DNA from: Sphingomonas panni | GTDB lineage: Bacteria; Pseudomonadota; Alphaproteobacteria; Sphingomonadales; Sphingomonadaceae | NCBI RefSeq assembly: GCF_022664435.1 | Contig: NZ_JAKREU010000004.1 | Span: 1-64,000 of the forward strand | DNA length: 64,000 nt | Reading direction: 5' to 3' | Part shown: positions 54,120-63,018 of the stretch, in pieces | Layout of the letters: each line of letters begins with the position of its first letter | Position numbering within the stretch: position 1 is the stretch's first letter | Translations under genes and position numbers: made by a program | Notes under the pieces: generated by a model | Told to the model about the DNA's origin: nothing | Databases searched by the model: none | The model's input: only the letters and a program-made list of their open reading frames with translations

Positions 54120-54404
54120 ATGACCAACGAAACCAACGGTATCGACGACAAGGCGCTGGATTCGCTGTCGGTGGCTCCGAACGGCAACGAGAGCGAAGCC
54201 AAGACCCCGGCACAGGGCGATGCCGGAGCGGTGACCGGTGATCTGGCGGACGCCGATGCGCGGCTCGATCGCGGACTGGACGAATCGATGGACGCATCCG
54301 ACCCGATTTCGGCGACGCAGCCCGGCAGTGACGGTCCGGCACCGTCGTCGGGATATGACGCCGAACAGGAAGCGAAGCGGACCGGGCAGGGCACGAACGG
54401 CTGA
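54120..54404 (+). CDS. Small acidic disordered protein, unknown function
   Basis: This 94-residue protein has no signal peptide or Cys. It is rich in Asp, Ala, Gly, Ser and Pro and probably disordered. Its DESMDASDPISATQPGSD segment resembles a short motif in many sphingomonad hypothetical proteins. A ribosome site (GGAAGGAG) lies about 8 bases before the ATG, and the preceding terminator isolates it. Function is unknown. Confidence 0.72.
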   Translation: MTNETNGIDDKALDSLSVAPNGNESEAKTPAQGDAGAVTGDLADADARLDRGLDESMDASDPISATQPGSDGPAPSSGYDAEQEAKRTGQGTNG

Positions 54405-54477
54405 TCCTTCGCCATCTGTACGGTTTTGCGCGGCGCGTCGGGTGGTCCCGGCGCGCCGCGCTGGGTATGTGGGAAGC

Positions 54478-55107
54478 ATGACGACCGACCGCCTGCTCCG
54501 CCCGATCCTGCGCGCGCTCGCGCTGTTGCTGCTGGCACTGGGCAGCGTCGTACCAGCACAGGCGGCGGTGACCATCACCTTCTGGTCGCAGGAGTTCGGC
54601 CAGAATTTCCCGCATGCCTTCTTCACCTTTTCCGGCGCGCCCGATGCCGGCGGCCCGGCGATCAACGAAAGCTACGGCTTCACGGCGAAGGCGATCACGC
54701 CGGCACTGTTGATGGGATCGGTCGGCGGGATGATCGATCGGCCCAAGCCATCCTATATCGCGAAGAGCAACGCGCATTTCTCGGTCGTGCTGAGCGATGC
54801 GCAATATGCGTCGGTCCGGGCATTGATCGAAGAATGGGGCGCGAACGGCGATTCGCACTATAATCTCAACCGGCGCAACTGCGTCCACTTCGTCGCCGAA
54901 GCGGCGCGCCGTTCGGGGCTGAGTGTGGTCGAGGACAGGAAACTGATGAAGAAGCCGCGCTCCTTCATCCAGTCGGTCGAACATGCCAATGCCGGACGGG
55001 TGACGGTGATCGAACTGCCGGCCAAGACCTATTTCGCAACCTTGCCGCCGCCGGCCGCCGCGAATGACGACACGCCGGTCGGCAATGCGGCGACCGCGCC
55101 GCACTGA
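54478..55107 (+). CDS. Exported protein with papain-like His/Cys pattern, unknown function
   Basis: A 209-residue protein with a signal peptide (LLRPILRALALLLLALGSVV, cleavage after QAA). The mature part contains His46 in FPHAFFTFSG, and Cys135/His137 in NRRNCVHFVAEAA near a helix start, an arrangement reminiscent of circularly permuted NlpC/P60 or LRAT-like hydrolases (His before Cys). No confirmed family member is recognised. It is likely periplasmic. The ATG at 54478 starts the signal. Confidence 0.72.
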   Translation: MTTDRLLRPILRALALLLLALGSVVPAQAAVTITFWSQEFGQNFPHAFFTFSGAPDAGGPAINESYGFTAKAITPALLMGSVGGMIDRPKPSYIAKSNAHFSVVLSDAQYASVRALIEEWGANGDSHYNLNRRNCVHFVAEAARRSGLSVVEDRKLMKKPRSFIQSVEHANAGRVTVIELPAKTYFATLPPPAAANDDTPVGNAATAPH

Positions 55108-55181
55108 CCGGCGCGTTGCCTCTTCCCACCAAGTCGCGATTGCGGCAGTCGTGCCGCCGAAGTTCTAGCGGGAGAAACGGG

Positions 55182-56066
55182 ATGCGGCGTTGGACGATCG
55201 GCGCACTGGCGCTGCTGGCCGGGTGCGGACAGGCGGATGAGACACCGGCACCCGCGAATATGACCCAGGAAGAGTCGGTCCTGCCGGCGCCCACGCCGAC
55301 GCCGGAAGCGCTGGTAACGATCCCGACCCGCTTCGTCGGTAGCTGGGACAGCGACGGCACGGCCTGTGCGGCCAACCCGGCCGGGACCGGTCGCGTCGTC
55401 ATCGCCGCGAACGCGGTACGCATGGGCGACCGTGACCTGCCGACCCGTGCGATCACCGCCGCCGATGCCGGCGCGGTCGATGTCGACGTGATCGGCGACC
55501 GCAGCGGCATCACCGAACAGCGCCGCTACCGCCTGGCGCTGGGCAGCGGCGGCAGTCTGGAACTGACCGGTGTCGACGGTCCCGTCCGCCTCGTCCGTTG
55601 CGATGCGCCTGCGGGGGCGGAAGCGGCCGCGCGCAACGCGATCGCGCTCAACCTTGCACCAGACGGGTTGCAGACGGTGGCCGGAGCCAGCAGCCGGACC
55701 TTGGCGTTCGGCACGCCGGCGGAGGTCGTGCTGCGCGTGGTCGAGGCCGCGACCCAGGCCTTGCCCCAGCGTTCGCGCAACGCCGAATGCGGCGAAGGGC
55801 CGCTCGACATCGCCACCTATCCGCGGGTCGCGGTCTATTTCCAGGACGGGCGCTTCGTCGGCTGGTCGGCACGCGGGCGCGGGCTGACGACAATGGCCGG
55901 GGTCGGGATCGGATCGAAAAAGGCCGATGTCGATGGTGTGATCGACGCCCCGGTGGAGGAAACCAGCCTCGGTCGCGAATTCACCAGCGGCGGCCTGTCG
56001 GGGCTGTACGATGCGAAGGATGCGGTGACCGCGCTATGGGCCGGCAGCACCTGTATCGCCCGGTGA
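55182..56066 (+). CDS. Lipoprotein, unknown function
   Basis: A 294-residue protein with the short signal MRRWTIGALALLAGC, giving a lipobox with Cys15, and a Thr/Pro-rich linker. The N-terminal half includes FVGSWDSDGTAC, a small beta-rich unit resembling lipocalin-like or META-type domains. The C-terminal half has further Cys (LVRCDAP, NAECGEG, GSTCIAR). No catalytic motif is seen. It ends by a 4-base overlap with the GNAT gene. Confidence 0.7.
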   Translation: MRRWTIGALALLAGCGQADETPAPANMTQEESVLPAPTPTPEALVTIPTRFVGSWDSDGTACAANPAGTGRVVIAANAVRMGDRDLPTRAITAADAGAVDVDVIGDRSGITEQRRYRLALGSGGSLELTGVDGPVRLVRCDAPAGAEAAARNAIALNLAPDGLQTVAGASSRTLAFGTPAEVVLRVVEAATQALPQRSRNAECGEGPLDIATYPRVAVYFQDGRFVGWSARGRGLTTMAGVGIGSKKADVDGVIDAPVEETSLGREFTSGGLSGLYDAKDAVTALWAGSTCIAR

Positions 56067-56479
56067 TCGCCGACGCGACGTCGGCGGATGCGGCGGCGGT
56101 CGTCGCGCTGTGGCACGCCTGCGGCCTGACCCGGCCGTGGAACGACCCCGACGCCGATTTTGCGCGTGCCCTTGCCGGTGCCGGCTCGACCATTCTCGTC
56201 GCCCGGCGCGCCGCCGTGCCGGTCGGCAGCGTCATGGTCGGCCATGATGGCCATCGCGGCTGGCTCTACTATCTCGCCGTCCGGCCGGATCTGCAGGGGC
56301 AGGGCATCGGCACAGCGCTGTTCGCCGCCGCCGAGCACTGGTTGCGCGACCGGTCGGTGCCCAAGCTGCAACTGATGGTCCGAACGGATAATGACGCTGC
56401 GATCCGCTTCTATCACCGGCTGGGGCTAGGACGACAGGAGGTCGTTGTTCTCGGCCGGTTTCTCGACATTGCGACGTAA
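56063..56479 (+). CDS. GNAT-family acetyltransferase, YpeA-like
   Basis: A 138-residue GNAT protein. The acetyl-CoA binding motif is RPDLQGQGIGTALFAAAEHW, and ALWHACGLTRPWNDPDADF at the N-terminus is characteristic of the YpeA group. The C-terminal RFYHRLGLGRQEV is also typical. The acceptor substrate is unknown. The GTG start at 56063 overlaps the lipoprotein stop by 4 bases. Confidence 0.88.
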   Translation: MIADATSADAAAVVALWHACGLTRPWNDPDADFARALAGAGSTILVARRAAVPVGSVMVGHDGHRGWLYYLAVRPDLQGQGIGTALFAAAEHWLRDRSVPKLQLMVRTDNDAAIRFYHRLGLGRQEVVVLGRFLDIAT

Positions 56480-56497
56480 TCGCAACATTCACGTTAC

Positions 56498-56512
56498 TGA
56501 TAGTCACTTGCA
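56498..56512 (+). promoter_or_regulatory. Fur-like box upstream of the siderophore receptor
   Basis: The sequence TGATAGTCACTTGCA matches 12 of 15 bases of the better box at 60140-60154 (TGATACTCATTCGCA) and lies 54 bases before the receptor ATG. The context (siderophore-type TonB receptor) fits iron control. Confidence 0.5.
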
Positions 56513-56565
56513 AAAGCGATAAAGCCGGCGTAGCGGCACCCCGATACCAATTGGGGACCGTTTCG

Positions 56566-58680
56566 ATGACGTCTTTCGCTCTTCTCCTCGCCGCCACCGC
56601 CATGACCCCGGCGCCGACCGTTTCGGACGACACGCAACAGCGGGCCGAGGAGATCGTCGTCACCGGCACCCGGACCGAGGGGAGCGACGATTATGCGGTA
56701 AAGGCGCAAAGCACCGCGACGCGCCTGCCGCTGTCGCTGCGCGAGACGCCGCAGTCGGTCAGTGTCGTGACCCGCGCACAGATCGAGGATTTCCAGCTCA
56801 ACGACATCAACGCGCTGCTGGCGACCGTGCCCGGCGTGAACGTGCAGGCGCAGGAAACCGACCGCTTCTACTATTCCGCGCGCGGCTTCGACATCCAGAC
56901 CTTCCAGATCGATGGCGTCGGCCTGCCATTTCCCTTCCAGATCCAGAACGGATCGGTCGACACCGCGATGTACGACCGGATCGAGGTGGTGCGCGGCGCG
57001 CCGGGCCTGTTGTCGTCGACCGGCAACCCTTCGGCCGTCATCAACTTCATCCGCAAGCGTCCGACCCGCGACCTCGCCGCCTCGGCCAGCGCGCAGTACG
57101 GCTCGTTCGACACGCTTCGCCTCGACGGCGATGTCAGCGTGCCGGTGACCAGCGGCGGCGGCATCCGCGCCCGCGCGGTCGGTTCCTATCTCGACGGCGA
57201 CAGCTATCTCGACCGCTATGGCCTGCGCCGCTGGACCGGCTATGGCATCGTCGAGGCGGATATCGGCCCGGACACGGTCGTCAGCGCCGGTTATGGCTAT
57301 CAGAACCATCGCAGCCGTGGCGCGATGTGGGGGGCTATCCCGCTTTATTACACCGACGGCACCCGCATCGATCTCGCCCGGTCGAGCAATCCCGCCCCCG
57401 AATGGTCGAGCTTCGACGTGACCGATCGCCAGATCTTCGGCGATATCACCCATCGTTTCGGCAACTGGACCGCCAAGCTGACCGTGCAGCGCCGCGCGAT
57501 CGACGAGGATGACCGGCTATTCTATGTCTATGGCAATCCCGACCGCGCGACCGGCATCGGCATGGCCAGCTATCCCGGCGCGTTCCAGTCGTTCGCCCGC
57601 AACCTGACGATCGATGCGAACATCACCGGCACGGTATCGCTGTTCGGACGCGCCCATGACGTGATGTTCGGCGTGAACCGGTCGGCGCAGCGCTATACGC
57701 AGGATTCGGCCTATGATCTCTCGCGGGTCGGCGTATCGCTGCCGCTCGGCACCGTGTTCGACGGCAATTTCGCCGAACCGAACTTCCCCGCCTTCACCCG
57801 CAGCCTCGACACGCACAGCCGGCGCGAGACGGTGTACGGCCTCGTCCGGCTGAACCCCGCCGACCAGCTGAAGGTGATGATCGGCGCCAACGCCACCCGC
57901 GCGTTCAGCGAGGGCGTGTCCTATGGCGCGCCGACCAATTACGACCGTGCGCGCTTCCTGCCGTTCGTCGGGGCGACCTACGACCTGACCGGCAATGTCA
58001 GCGCCTATGCGAGCTTCGCGACGATCTTCAATCCGCAGGACCAGATCGGTCCCGACGCCCGCATCATCGACCCGATCGAGGGCGACAATCTGGAGGCGGG
58101 GCTGAAGGGCGAATGGCTCGGCGGCCGGCTGAACGCCAGCGTGGCGCTGTTCCAGGCGCGACAGAAGAATACGGCGGAATCGACCGGCTTCAACGAGGAT
58201 ATCGGCCAGTTCGCCTATCGCGGCGTCGATGCCACCTCGCGCGGGATCGAACTGGAGGTCAGCGGACAACTGGCGCCCGGCCTGCAGGCGACCGGCGGCT
58301 TCACCGCGATGCGCATCCGCGGCGAACGCGACGAAGCGGTGCGGACCTTCGTGCCGCGCAACACGGGGCGGCTGAACATCGTCTGGGCGCCGGTGTCGCT
58401 GCCTGCGCTCAAGCTCGGCGTGTCGGGCCAGTATCAGAGCAGCTTCTACCTCGAACCGCTCGACATCCTGTCGTCGACCACCGGGCAACAGGTGCGGATC
58501 ACGCAGGACGGCTATGCCACGGTGGACCTGATGGCGCGCTACGAACTGACGCCGCGCGTGTCGCTCAGCGCCAATGTCCGCAACGTCAACAATGCCAAGG
58601 CAATCAGCGCACTGAATTTCGACCAGGGCTATTTCAACGCCCCGCGCACGGTGCTGGGCACGGTGCGGGTCAGCTACTGA
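56566..58680 (+). CDS. TonB-dependent siderophore receptor
   Basis: A 704-residue outer-membrane receptor. A signal (MTSFALLLAATAMTPAP) is followed by EEIVVTGTRTEG, a plug domain with LRETPQSVSVVTRAQIEDF and the siderophore-type YYSARGFDIQTFQIDG, then a 22-strand-type barrel ending in RVSY. The layout matches FhuA/FpvA-like ferric siderophore receptors. A Fur-like box is upstream. An in-frame TTG at 56551 is an alternative start. Confidence 0.93.
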   Translation: MTSFALLLAATAMTPAPTVSDDTQQRAEEIVVTGTRTEGSDDYAVKAQSTATRLPLSLRETPQSVSVVTRAQIEDFQLNDINALLATVPGVNVQAQETDRFYYSARGFDIQTFQIDGVGLPFPFQIQNGSVDTAMYDRIEVVRGAPGLLSSTGNPSAVINFIRKRPTRDLAASASAQYGSFDTLRLDGDVSVPVTSGGGIRARAVGSYLDGDSYLDRYGLRRWTGYGIVEADIGPDTVVSAGYGYQNHRSRGAMWGAIPLYYTDGTRIDLARSSNPAPEWSSFDVTDRQIFGDITHRFGNWTAKLTVQRRAIDEDDRLFYVYGNPDRATGIGMASYPGAFQSFARNLTIDANITGTVSLFGRAHDVMFGVNRSAQRYTQDSAYDLSRVGVSLPLGTVFDGNFAEPNFPAFTRSLDTHSRRETVYGLVRLNPADQLKVMIGANATRAFSEGVSYGAPTNYDRARFLPFVGATYDLTGNVSAYASFATIFNPQDQIGPDARIIDPIEGDNLEAGLKGEWLGGRLNASVALFQARQKNTAESTGFNEDIGQFAYRGVDATSRGIELEVSGQLAPGLQATGGFTAMRIRGERDEAVRTFVPRNTGRLNIVWAPVSLPALKLGVSGQYQSSFYLEPLDILSSTTGQQVRITQDGYATVDLMARYELTPRVSLSANVRNVNNAKAISALNFDQGYFNAPRTVLGTVRVSY

Positions 58681-58693
58681 TGCGAAAAGGGGG

Positions 58694-58720
58694 GGGGGCG
58701 GTGATGGCCGCCCCCTCTTA
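58694..58720 (+). terminator. Terminator after the siderophore receptor
   Basis: The arms GGGGGCGG (58694-58701) and CCGCCCCC (58708-58715) form a strong hairpin followed by TCTTATTAT. A run of ten G precedes it (58689-58698). Confidence 0.7.
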
Positions 58721-58730
58721 TTATGTCCCA

Positions 58731-58851
58731 CCGTTCGGTTCGAGCAGCTTCGAGCGAAGTCGAGAAGCGTCCGTCGAGAACTTCCTGCCCAGCGGAACCC
58801 CGTTCTCGATACGCGCTCTCGACAAGCTCGATCGCTACTCGAACCAAACGG
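58731..58851. repeat. 121-bp palindromic intergenic element, family A copy 3
   Basis: The ends CCGTTCGGTTCGAG and CTCGAACCAAACGG are inverted repeats, with inner CGAAGTCGAGAAGCG arms. Related elements lie at 4038-4158 and 14549-14668. It is located between convergent genes. Confidence 0.85.
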
Positions 58852-58869
58852 GGGAGGGTAGGTAAGGGA

Positions 58870-59688
58870 TTACCCCACGAACGCCCGTTCGATCACATAA
58901 TCGCCCGGCTTCGCGTTCGACCCTTCCTCGAATCCGATCCCTTCCAGATATTCCGAAAAGTCGCGGATCATCTCGGTCGACCCGCACAGCATGATGCGGT
59001 CGGTCGCCGGGTCGAATGCCTGCGCGCCGCCGATCCGTGCCGAGAACAGCGTGCCATTCTCCACCAGCGCGTCGATGCGCCCGGTGGTGTGGAACTCCTC
59101 GCGCGTGACGGTGGGCACATAGGTGAACTGTGCCGCCGCCTGATCCTCGACCAGCGGATCGCCGGCAAGGTTCGATTCCAGCGTGGTGCGGAAGGCGAGG
59201 TCGGACACGCGGCGCACCGAATGCACGACGACGATCGACGAATACATCTCGTACACGTCCGGATCGCGGATCAGCGACAGGAACGGCGCGAGGCCGGTAC
59301 CGGTCGACAGCATGAACAGCCGCTCGCCGGGCTTCAGCGCGTCGGTGACCAGCGTACCGGTCGGCTTCTTGCCGAGGAAGATTTCATCGCCCGGCACGAT
59401 CTGCTGCAGCTTCGACGTCAGCGGGCCGTCCGGCACCTTGATCGACAGGAACTCCAGTTCCTCGGCATAGGCGGGGCTGGCGATCGAATAGGCGCGCAGC
59501 AGCGGCTTGCCGTTGTCGCCGGGCAGGCCGATCATCACGAACTCGCCCGAGCGGAAGCGGAAGCTCGGCGGGCGGGTGATGGTGAAGCTGAAGAGATGCT
59601 CGTTCCAGTGGCGCACCGAACGCACGCGCTCGACGCTCAGCGCGTTGGTGGGTTCGAGGCCGTGGACAACGGCGGTGCGGTCGGTCAT
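58870..59688 (-). CDS. fpr: Ferredoxin-NADP+ reductase
   Basis: A 272-residue flavoenzyme. The FAD-binding motif is Arg65-Ala-Tyr-Ser68 in LLRAYSIAS, the NADP site has LSTGTGLAPFLSLI, and GSTEMIRDF follows. The C-terminus (ERAFVG) is extended past the usual Tyr, as in bacterial subclass I/II enzymes. It supplies or drains reducing power between NADPH and ferredoxin/flavodoxin and assists iron release and oxidative-stress defence. It is the second gene behind a Cys-rich unknown protein, and both follow one Fur-like box. Confidence 0.94.
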   Translation of the reverse strand: MTDRTAVVHGLEPTNALSVERVRSVRHWNEHLFSFTITRPPSFRFRSGEFVMIGLPGDNGKPLLRAYSIASPAYAEELEFLSIKVPDGPLTSKLQQIVPGDEIFLGKKPTGTLVTDALKPGERLFMLSTGTGLAPFLSLIRDPDVYEMYSSIVVVHSVRRVSDLAFRTTLESNLAGDPLVEDQAAAQFTYVPTVTREEFHTTGRIDALVENGTLFSARIGGAQAFDPATDRIMLCGSTEMIRDFSEYLEGIGFEEGSNAKPGDYVIERAFVG

Positions 59689-59697
59689 CGGTAATCC

Positions 59698-60126
59698 TTA
59701 CGTTCTGACGTTGGTCCCCGGCGGCAGCCCGACCTGTCCGAGCATTGCCGCCGTCCGGGCCAGCGCACAAAAAGTGGGGGCGATCGCCTCTTCGGCGACC
59801 AGCAGCGAAAGCGTGGTCCGCGCCTTCGCATCGCGTCCCGTTACGAGATCGCGCGCCAAGGTCAACAGAACAGATTCATCGTCGGTCACAAGCCCGCATT
59901 TACAATTGATCTGGATCGGTACGCGGGCATGGGTCGACAGCTGCGTCATCCACCCGTCGAAATCGCCGAGCGCGTCGAGCGCGCCCGACTGTGCGAAGCG
60001 TGCCGCCAGCAGCGCGGCGGGGCATTGGCAGGCACCGCGCGCCGCCACCCACAACCGGATCGCATCGATCAGGAAACGGTCGCCGGGGGACAGGGCCGTT
60101 ACCGGCCGGTCGATCAGATCGTACAT
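59698..60126 (-). CDS. Cys-rich protein of unknown function, possibly iron-regulated
   Basis: A 142-residue soluble protein with two CxC motifs, Cys-Gln-Cys in RGACQCPAAL and Cys-Lys-Cys in INCKCGLVTDD, plus a further Cys near the C-terminus (PTFCALARTA). CxC pairs could bind iron, an Fe-S cluster or copper. I do not recognise the family. It starts just 13 bases after a Fur-like box and is followed 9 bases later by fpr, so a role in iron or redox handling is a reasonable inference. Confidence 0.72.
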   Translation of the reverse strand: MYDLIDRPVTALSPGDRFLIDAIRLWVAARGACQCPAALLAARFAQSGALDALGDFDGWMTQLSTHARVPIQINCKCGLVTDDESVLLTLARDLVTGRDAKARTTLSLLVAEEAIAPTFCALARTAAMLGQVGLPPGTNVRT

Positions 60127-60139
60127 AGAGCCTCGCTAT

Positions 60140-60154
60140 TGATACTCATTCGCA
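60140..60154 (-). promoter_or_regulatory. Fur-like box upstream of the Cys-rich gene and fpr
   Basis: On the minus strand the sequence is TGCGAATGAGTATCA, extending to TGCGAATGAGTATCAATAG, close to known proteobacterial Fur sites (GCGAATGAGTATCA). It lies 13 bases before the ATG at 60126. A similar box precedes the siderophore receptor at 56498. Confidence 0.65.
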
Positions 60155-60306
60155 TTGGCTATCGCGGATCGGACGGGGCGTCAATCGCTCGCAGCACCGA
60201 AAGCGACGGGCGGAAACGGGACACGCGATTTTCTGGAATAGGCGCGACGTTTAAACGCGATCTTCAGTCTTTTCCCCGAAACCCGGCGCGAACGACGCAT
60301 GAGGGG

Positions 60307-62055
60307 ATGATGGTGCAGTTGAAGGTTCGCGGCCGGATCAACCTGATCGGAGGGGTGGCGGCACTCGGGCTGGTGATACTGCTCGTCATCAGCCTGTTCC
60401 ATCTGTCGTCGGTCATGCACCGCGACGTCGAACGCAGCACGCGACAGGCGGTGGAGACGGCGCGATCGGTCGTCGCCCATTATCATGACGAAGAGGTCGC
60501 CGGGCGCATGACCAGGGCCGAGGCGCAGCGCGCCGCGCTGAGCACGCTGAAGACGATGCGCTACGACGGCACCGAATATTTCTGGGTCAACGACCTGCAT
60601 CCCACGATGCTGATGCATCCGACCAAGCCGGAAATGAACGGCACCGACCTGAACAACTATCGCGACGCGACCGGCCGGACTCATTTCGTCGAGATGGCGC
60701 AGATCGTGAAGGCGAAGGGCGCGGGCTTCCTCAGCTATCATTGGACCAGGCCGGGGCAGACGGAGGCGCAGCCGAAACTGTCCTATGTGGCCGGCTTCGC
60801 GCCATGGGGCTGGGTCATCGGGTCGGGCGTGTTCATCGACCGGATCAACAGCGCCATCTTCGACGCCGCGCTCTACCTCAGCGCGCTCGCGCTGGCGGTG
60901 ATGCTGCTGGTCGCGTTCTGCGCCTATCGCATCGGTCGGTCGATCTCGCTTCCGGTCGAGGCGGTGGCCGGTCGGATGCGCGCGCTGGCAGCGGGCGACA
61001 CCGCGTCGGCCATTCCCGGGCGCGACCGTCGCGACGAAATCGGCGAGATGGCGACCGCGCTCGAAACCTTCCGCGACGCAGCGATCGTCGCGACCGAGCG
61101 CGAGGCGGAGCAGCAGCGCGTGGTCGACACCGTGGGCGATGGCCTGGCCGAGGTGGCGCGCGGGCATCTGGACGTGCGGATCGGCGACCGGCTGACCGGA
61201 TCGTTCCGCAAGCTGGGCAGCGATTTCGATTCGGCGATGGTGGCGCTGGGCGATGCGATGCGCGCGGTGGTCGCCTCGACCGGCGGGATCAGCAACGGCG
61301 CGGCCGACATCAGCAGCGCGTCCGACGACCTGTCGCGGCGCACCGAACAGCAGGCGGCGAGCCTCGAGGAAACGGCGGCGGCGCTCGACGAGATCACGGC
61401 GACGGTCCGCAGCACCGCGAGCGGCGCGGCACAGGCCAATACGACCATGGCGGCGACGCGCGGCGATGCCGAGGACGGCGTGCGGATCGTCCGCCAGGCG
61501 GTCGACGCGATGGGCGGGATCAAGCGCGCCTCGGACGAGATTTCCGACATCATCTCGGTCATCGACGGCATTGCGTTCCAGACCAACCTGCTGGCGCTGA
61601 ATGCCGGCGTCGAGGCTGCACGGGCCGGGGATGCGGGCAAGGGGTTTGCCGTCGTCGCTTCCGAAGTCCGCGCGCTCGCCCAGCGCTCGGCCGATGCGGC
61701 GCGCGACGTGAAGGGCCGCATCCTCGCCAGCGGCAGCCAGGTCGAGATCGGCGTCACCCTGGTCGGGGAGACCGGCGACGCGCTGGAACGGATCGTCGGG
61801 CGGATCGGCGAGCTGGCCGAACTGGTCGCGCGGATCGCCAAGGGGGCCGACGAACAGTCGTCGGGCCTGCAACAGGTCAATATCGCGGTCGGCGAAATGG
61901 ACGCGGTGACGCAGCAGAATGCGGCGATGGTCGAACAGAGCAACGCCGCCGCCCGCGGCCTGGCGGATCAGGCCGCCGCACTCGCCCATCATGTCGAACG
62001 CTTCCGTCTGTCGGCGGACTCGCGCAAATCGCTGCCCTATCGCGCGGCGGCGTGA
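60307..62055 (+). CDS. Methyl-accepting chemotaxis protein with single Cache domain
   Basis: A 582-residue chemoreceptor. Helix 1 is at about 14-36. The periplasmic sCache_2 domain follows (about 40-185; GTEYFWVNDLHPTMLMHPTK, then a conserved FLSYHW). Helix 2 is at about 190-212, then a HAMP domain and the signalling hairpin (about 310-560). The hairpin tip is IDGIAFQTNLLALNAGVEAARAG; the usual NAAVEAARAG is varied to NAGVEAARAG. ATG 60307 was chosen; ATG 60310 is adjacent. The cognate che genes are not in the window. Confidence 0.93.
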   Translation: MMVQLKVRGRINLIGGVAALGLVILLVISLFHLSSVMHRDVERSTRQAVETARSVVAHYHDEEVAGRMTRAEAQRAALSTLKTMRYDGTEYFWVNDLHPTMLMHPTKPEMNGTDLNNYRDATGRTHFVEMAQIVKAKGAGFLSYHWTRPGQTEAQPKLSYVAGFAPWGWVIGSGVFIDRINSAIFDAALYLSALALAVMLLVAFCAYRIGRSISLPVEAVAGRMRALAAGDTASAIPGRDRRDEIGEMATALETFRDAAIVATEREAEQQRVVDTVGDGLAEVARGHLDVRIGDRLTGSFRKLGSDFDSAMVALGDAMRAVVASTGGISNGAADISSASDDLSRRTEQQAASLEETAAALDEITATVRSTASGAAQANTTMAATRGDAEDGVRIVRQAVDAMGGIKRASDEISDIISVIDGIAFQTNLLALNAGVEAARAGDAGKGFAVVASEVRALAQRSADAARDVKGRILASGSQVEIGVTLVGETGDALERIVGRIGELAELVARIAKGADEQSSGLQQVNIAVGEMDAVTQQNAAMVEQSNAAARGLADQAAALAHHVERFRLSADSRKSLPYRAAA

Positions 62056-62135
62056 GGGGCTTCCGCCGGAGCGACGATTTGCTCCGGCCGGCATCTGCGC
62101 TAGCACCGCGCCGATTTCGAACCGGAGCCTCCTTC

Positions 62136-62489
62136 ATGCCAGCAACCCTCTACGGCATCCCCAACTGCGACACGATGAAGAAGGCCCGTACCTGGCTTGA
62201 GGCCAACGGCATCGCCTACAGCTTCCACGACTATAAGAAGGCCGGGATCGACCGCGCGACGCTGACCGGCTGGGTCGATGCGCTCGGCTGGGAAACGCTG
62301 CTGAACCGTAGCGGCACGACCTTTCGCAAGCTGCCCGATGCCGACAAGGCCGATCTGGACGCGGCAAAGGCTATCGATCTGATGCTGGCCCAGCCGTCGA
62401 TGATCCGCCGCCCGGTGCTGGTCGGGGACGGCTGGATCGAAACCGGGTTCAAGCCTGATCTTTATGCGGACCGATTCGCCAAGGCGTAG
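62136..62489 (+). CDS. ArsC/YffB-family reductase
   Basis: This 117-residue thioredoxin-fold protein has the family start [20 protein letters not shown] with Cys11, and the C-terminal [19 protein letters not shown] typical of YffB/Spx-like ArsC proteins. It could reduce arsenate with glutathione, but YffB members have unknown substrates. No ars genes are adjacent. Confidence 0.88.
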   Translation: MPATLYGIPNCDTMKKARTWLEANGIAYSFHDYKKAGIDRATLTGWVDALGWETLLNRSGTTFRKLPDADKADLDAAKAIDLMLAQPSMIRRPVLVGDGWIETGFKPDLYADRFAKA

Positions 62490-62554
62490 CAACTGGGTTA
62501 CCCATCCCCACCGGTATCATTGCGATGCCGTATCGAATCGGGATGGGGAGCAGC

Positions 62555-62995
62555 ATGGCACCGACGTTCGTCCGAACCCCGCCGCCCTGGTTCCGTATCG
62601 TCGCCATCCTGTTCCTGCTGTGGGGCGTCGCCGGCGTCTTCGCCTTCTACAGCCAGGTCACCCTCGGCCCGGCGGCACTGGCCGCGATGGGGGAGGCCGA
62701 CCGGCGTTTCCATGCCTCGCTGCCGCACTGGTTCGCCTGGGTCTATGGCATCGCCACCTGGAGCGGGTTGTTCGGCAGTATCGCGCTGTTGCTCGGGCGG
62801 CGCTGGGCAGGGGGGCTGTTCGCCGCGTCGCTGCTGGCGGTCGCGATCCAGTTCGGCTGGGTCTTCGCCGCGACCGATCTGGTCGCGCGAAAGGGCGCGG
62901 CGGCGACCGTGCCGTTCCCGCTGGTGATCTTCGCCATCGCCTTGTGGCAGCTGGCGGTGGCGCGGCAGGGGATCGCGCGCGGGTGGCTTCGCTGA
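62555..62995 (+). CDS. Small membrane protein, unknown function
   Basis: A 146-residue protein with four hydrophobic segments (about 15-35, 58-78, 82-105 and 115-135). The [15 protein letters not shown] start is preceded by GGGGAG 4 bases before ATG 62555; earlier in-frame ATGs exist at 62525 and 62543. It resembles small sphingomonad membrane proteins of unknown role. It lies 23 bases before panB and may be co-transcribed. Confidence 0.7.
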   Translation: MAPTFVRTPPPWFRIVAILFLLWGVAGVFAFYSQVTLGPAALAAMGEADRRFHASLPHWFAWVYGIATWSGLFGSIALLLGRRWAGGLFAASLLAVAIQFGWVFAATDLVARKGAAATVPFPLVIFAIALWQLAVARQGIARGWLR

Positions 62996-63018
62996 TCGGC
63001 GTCCGCTACAGCGCCTCC

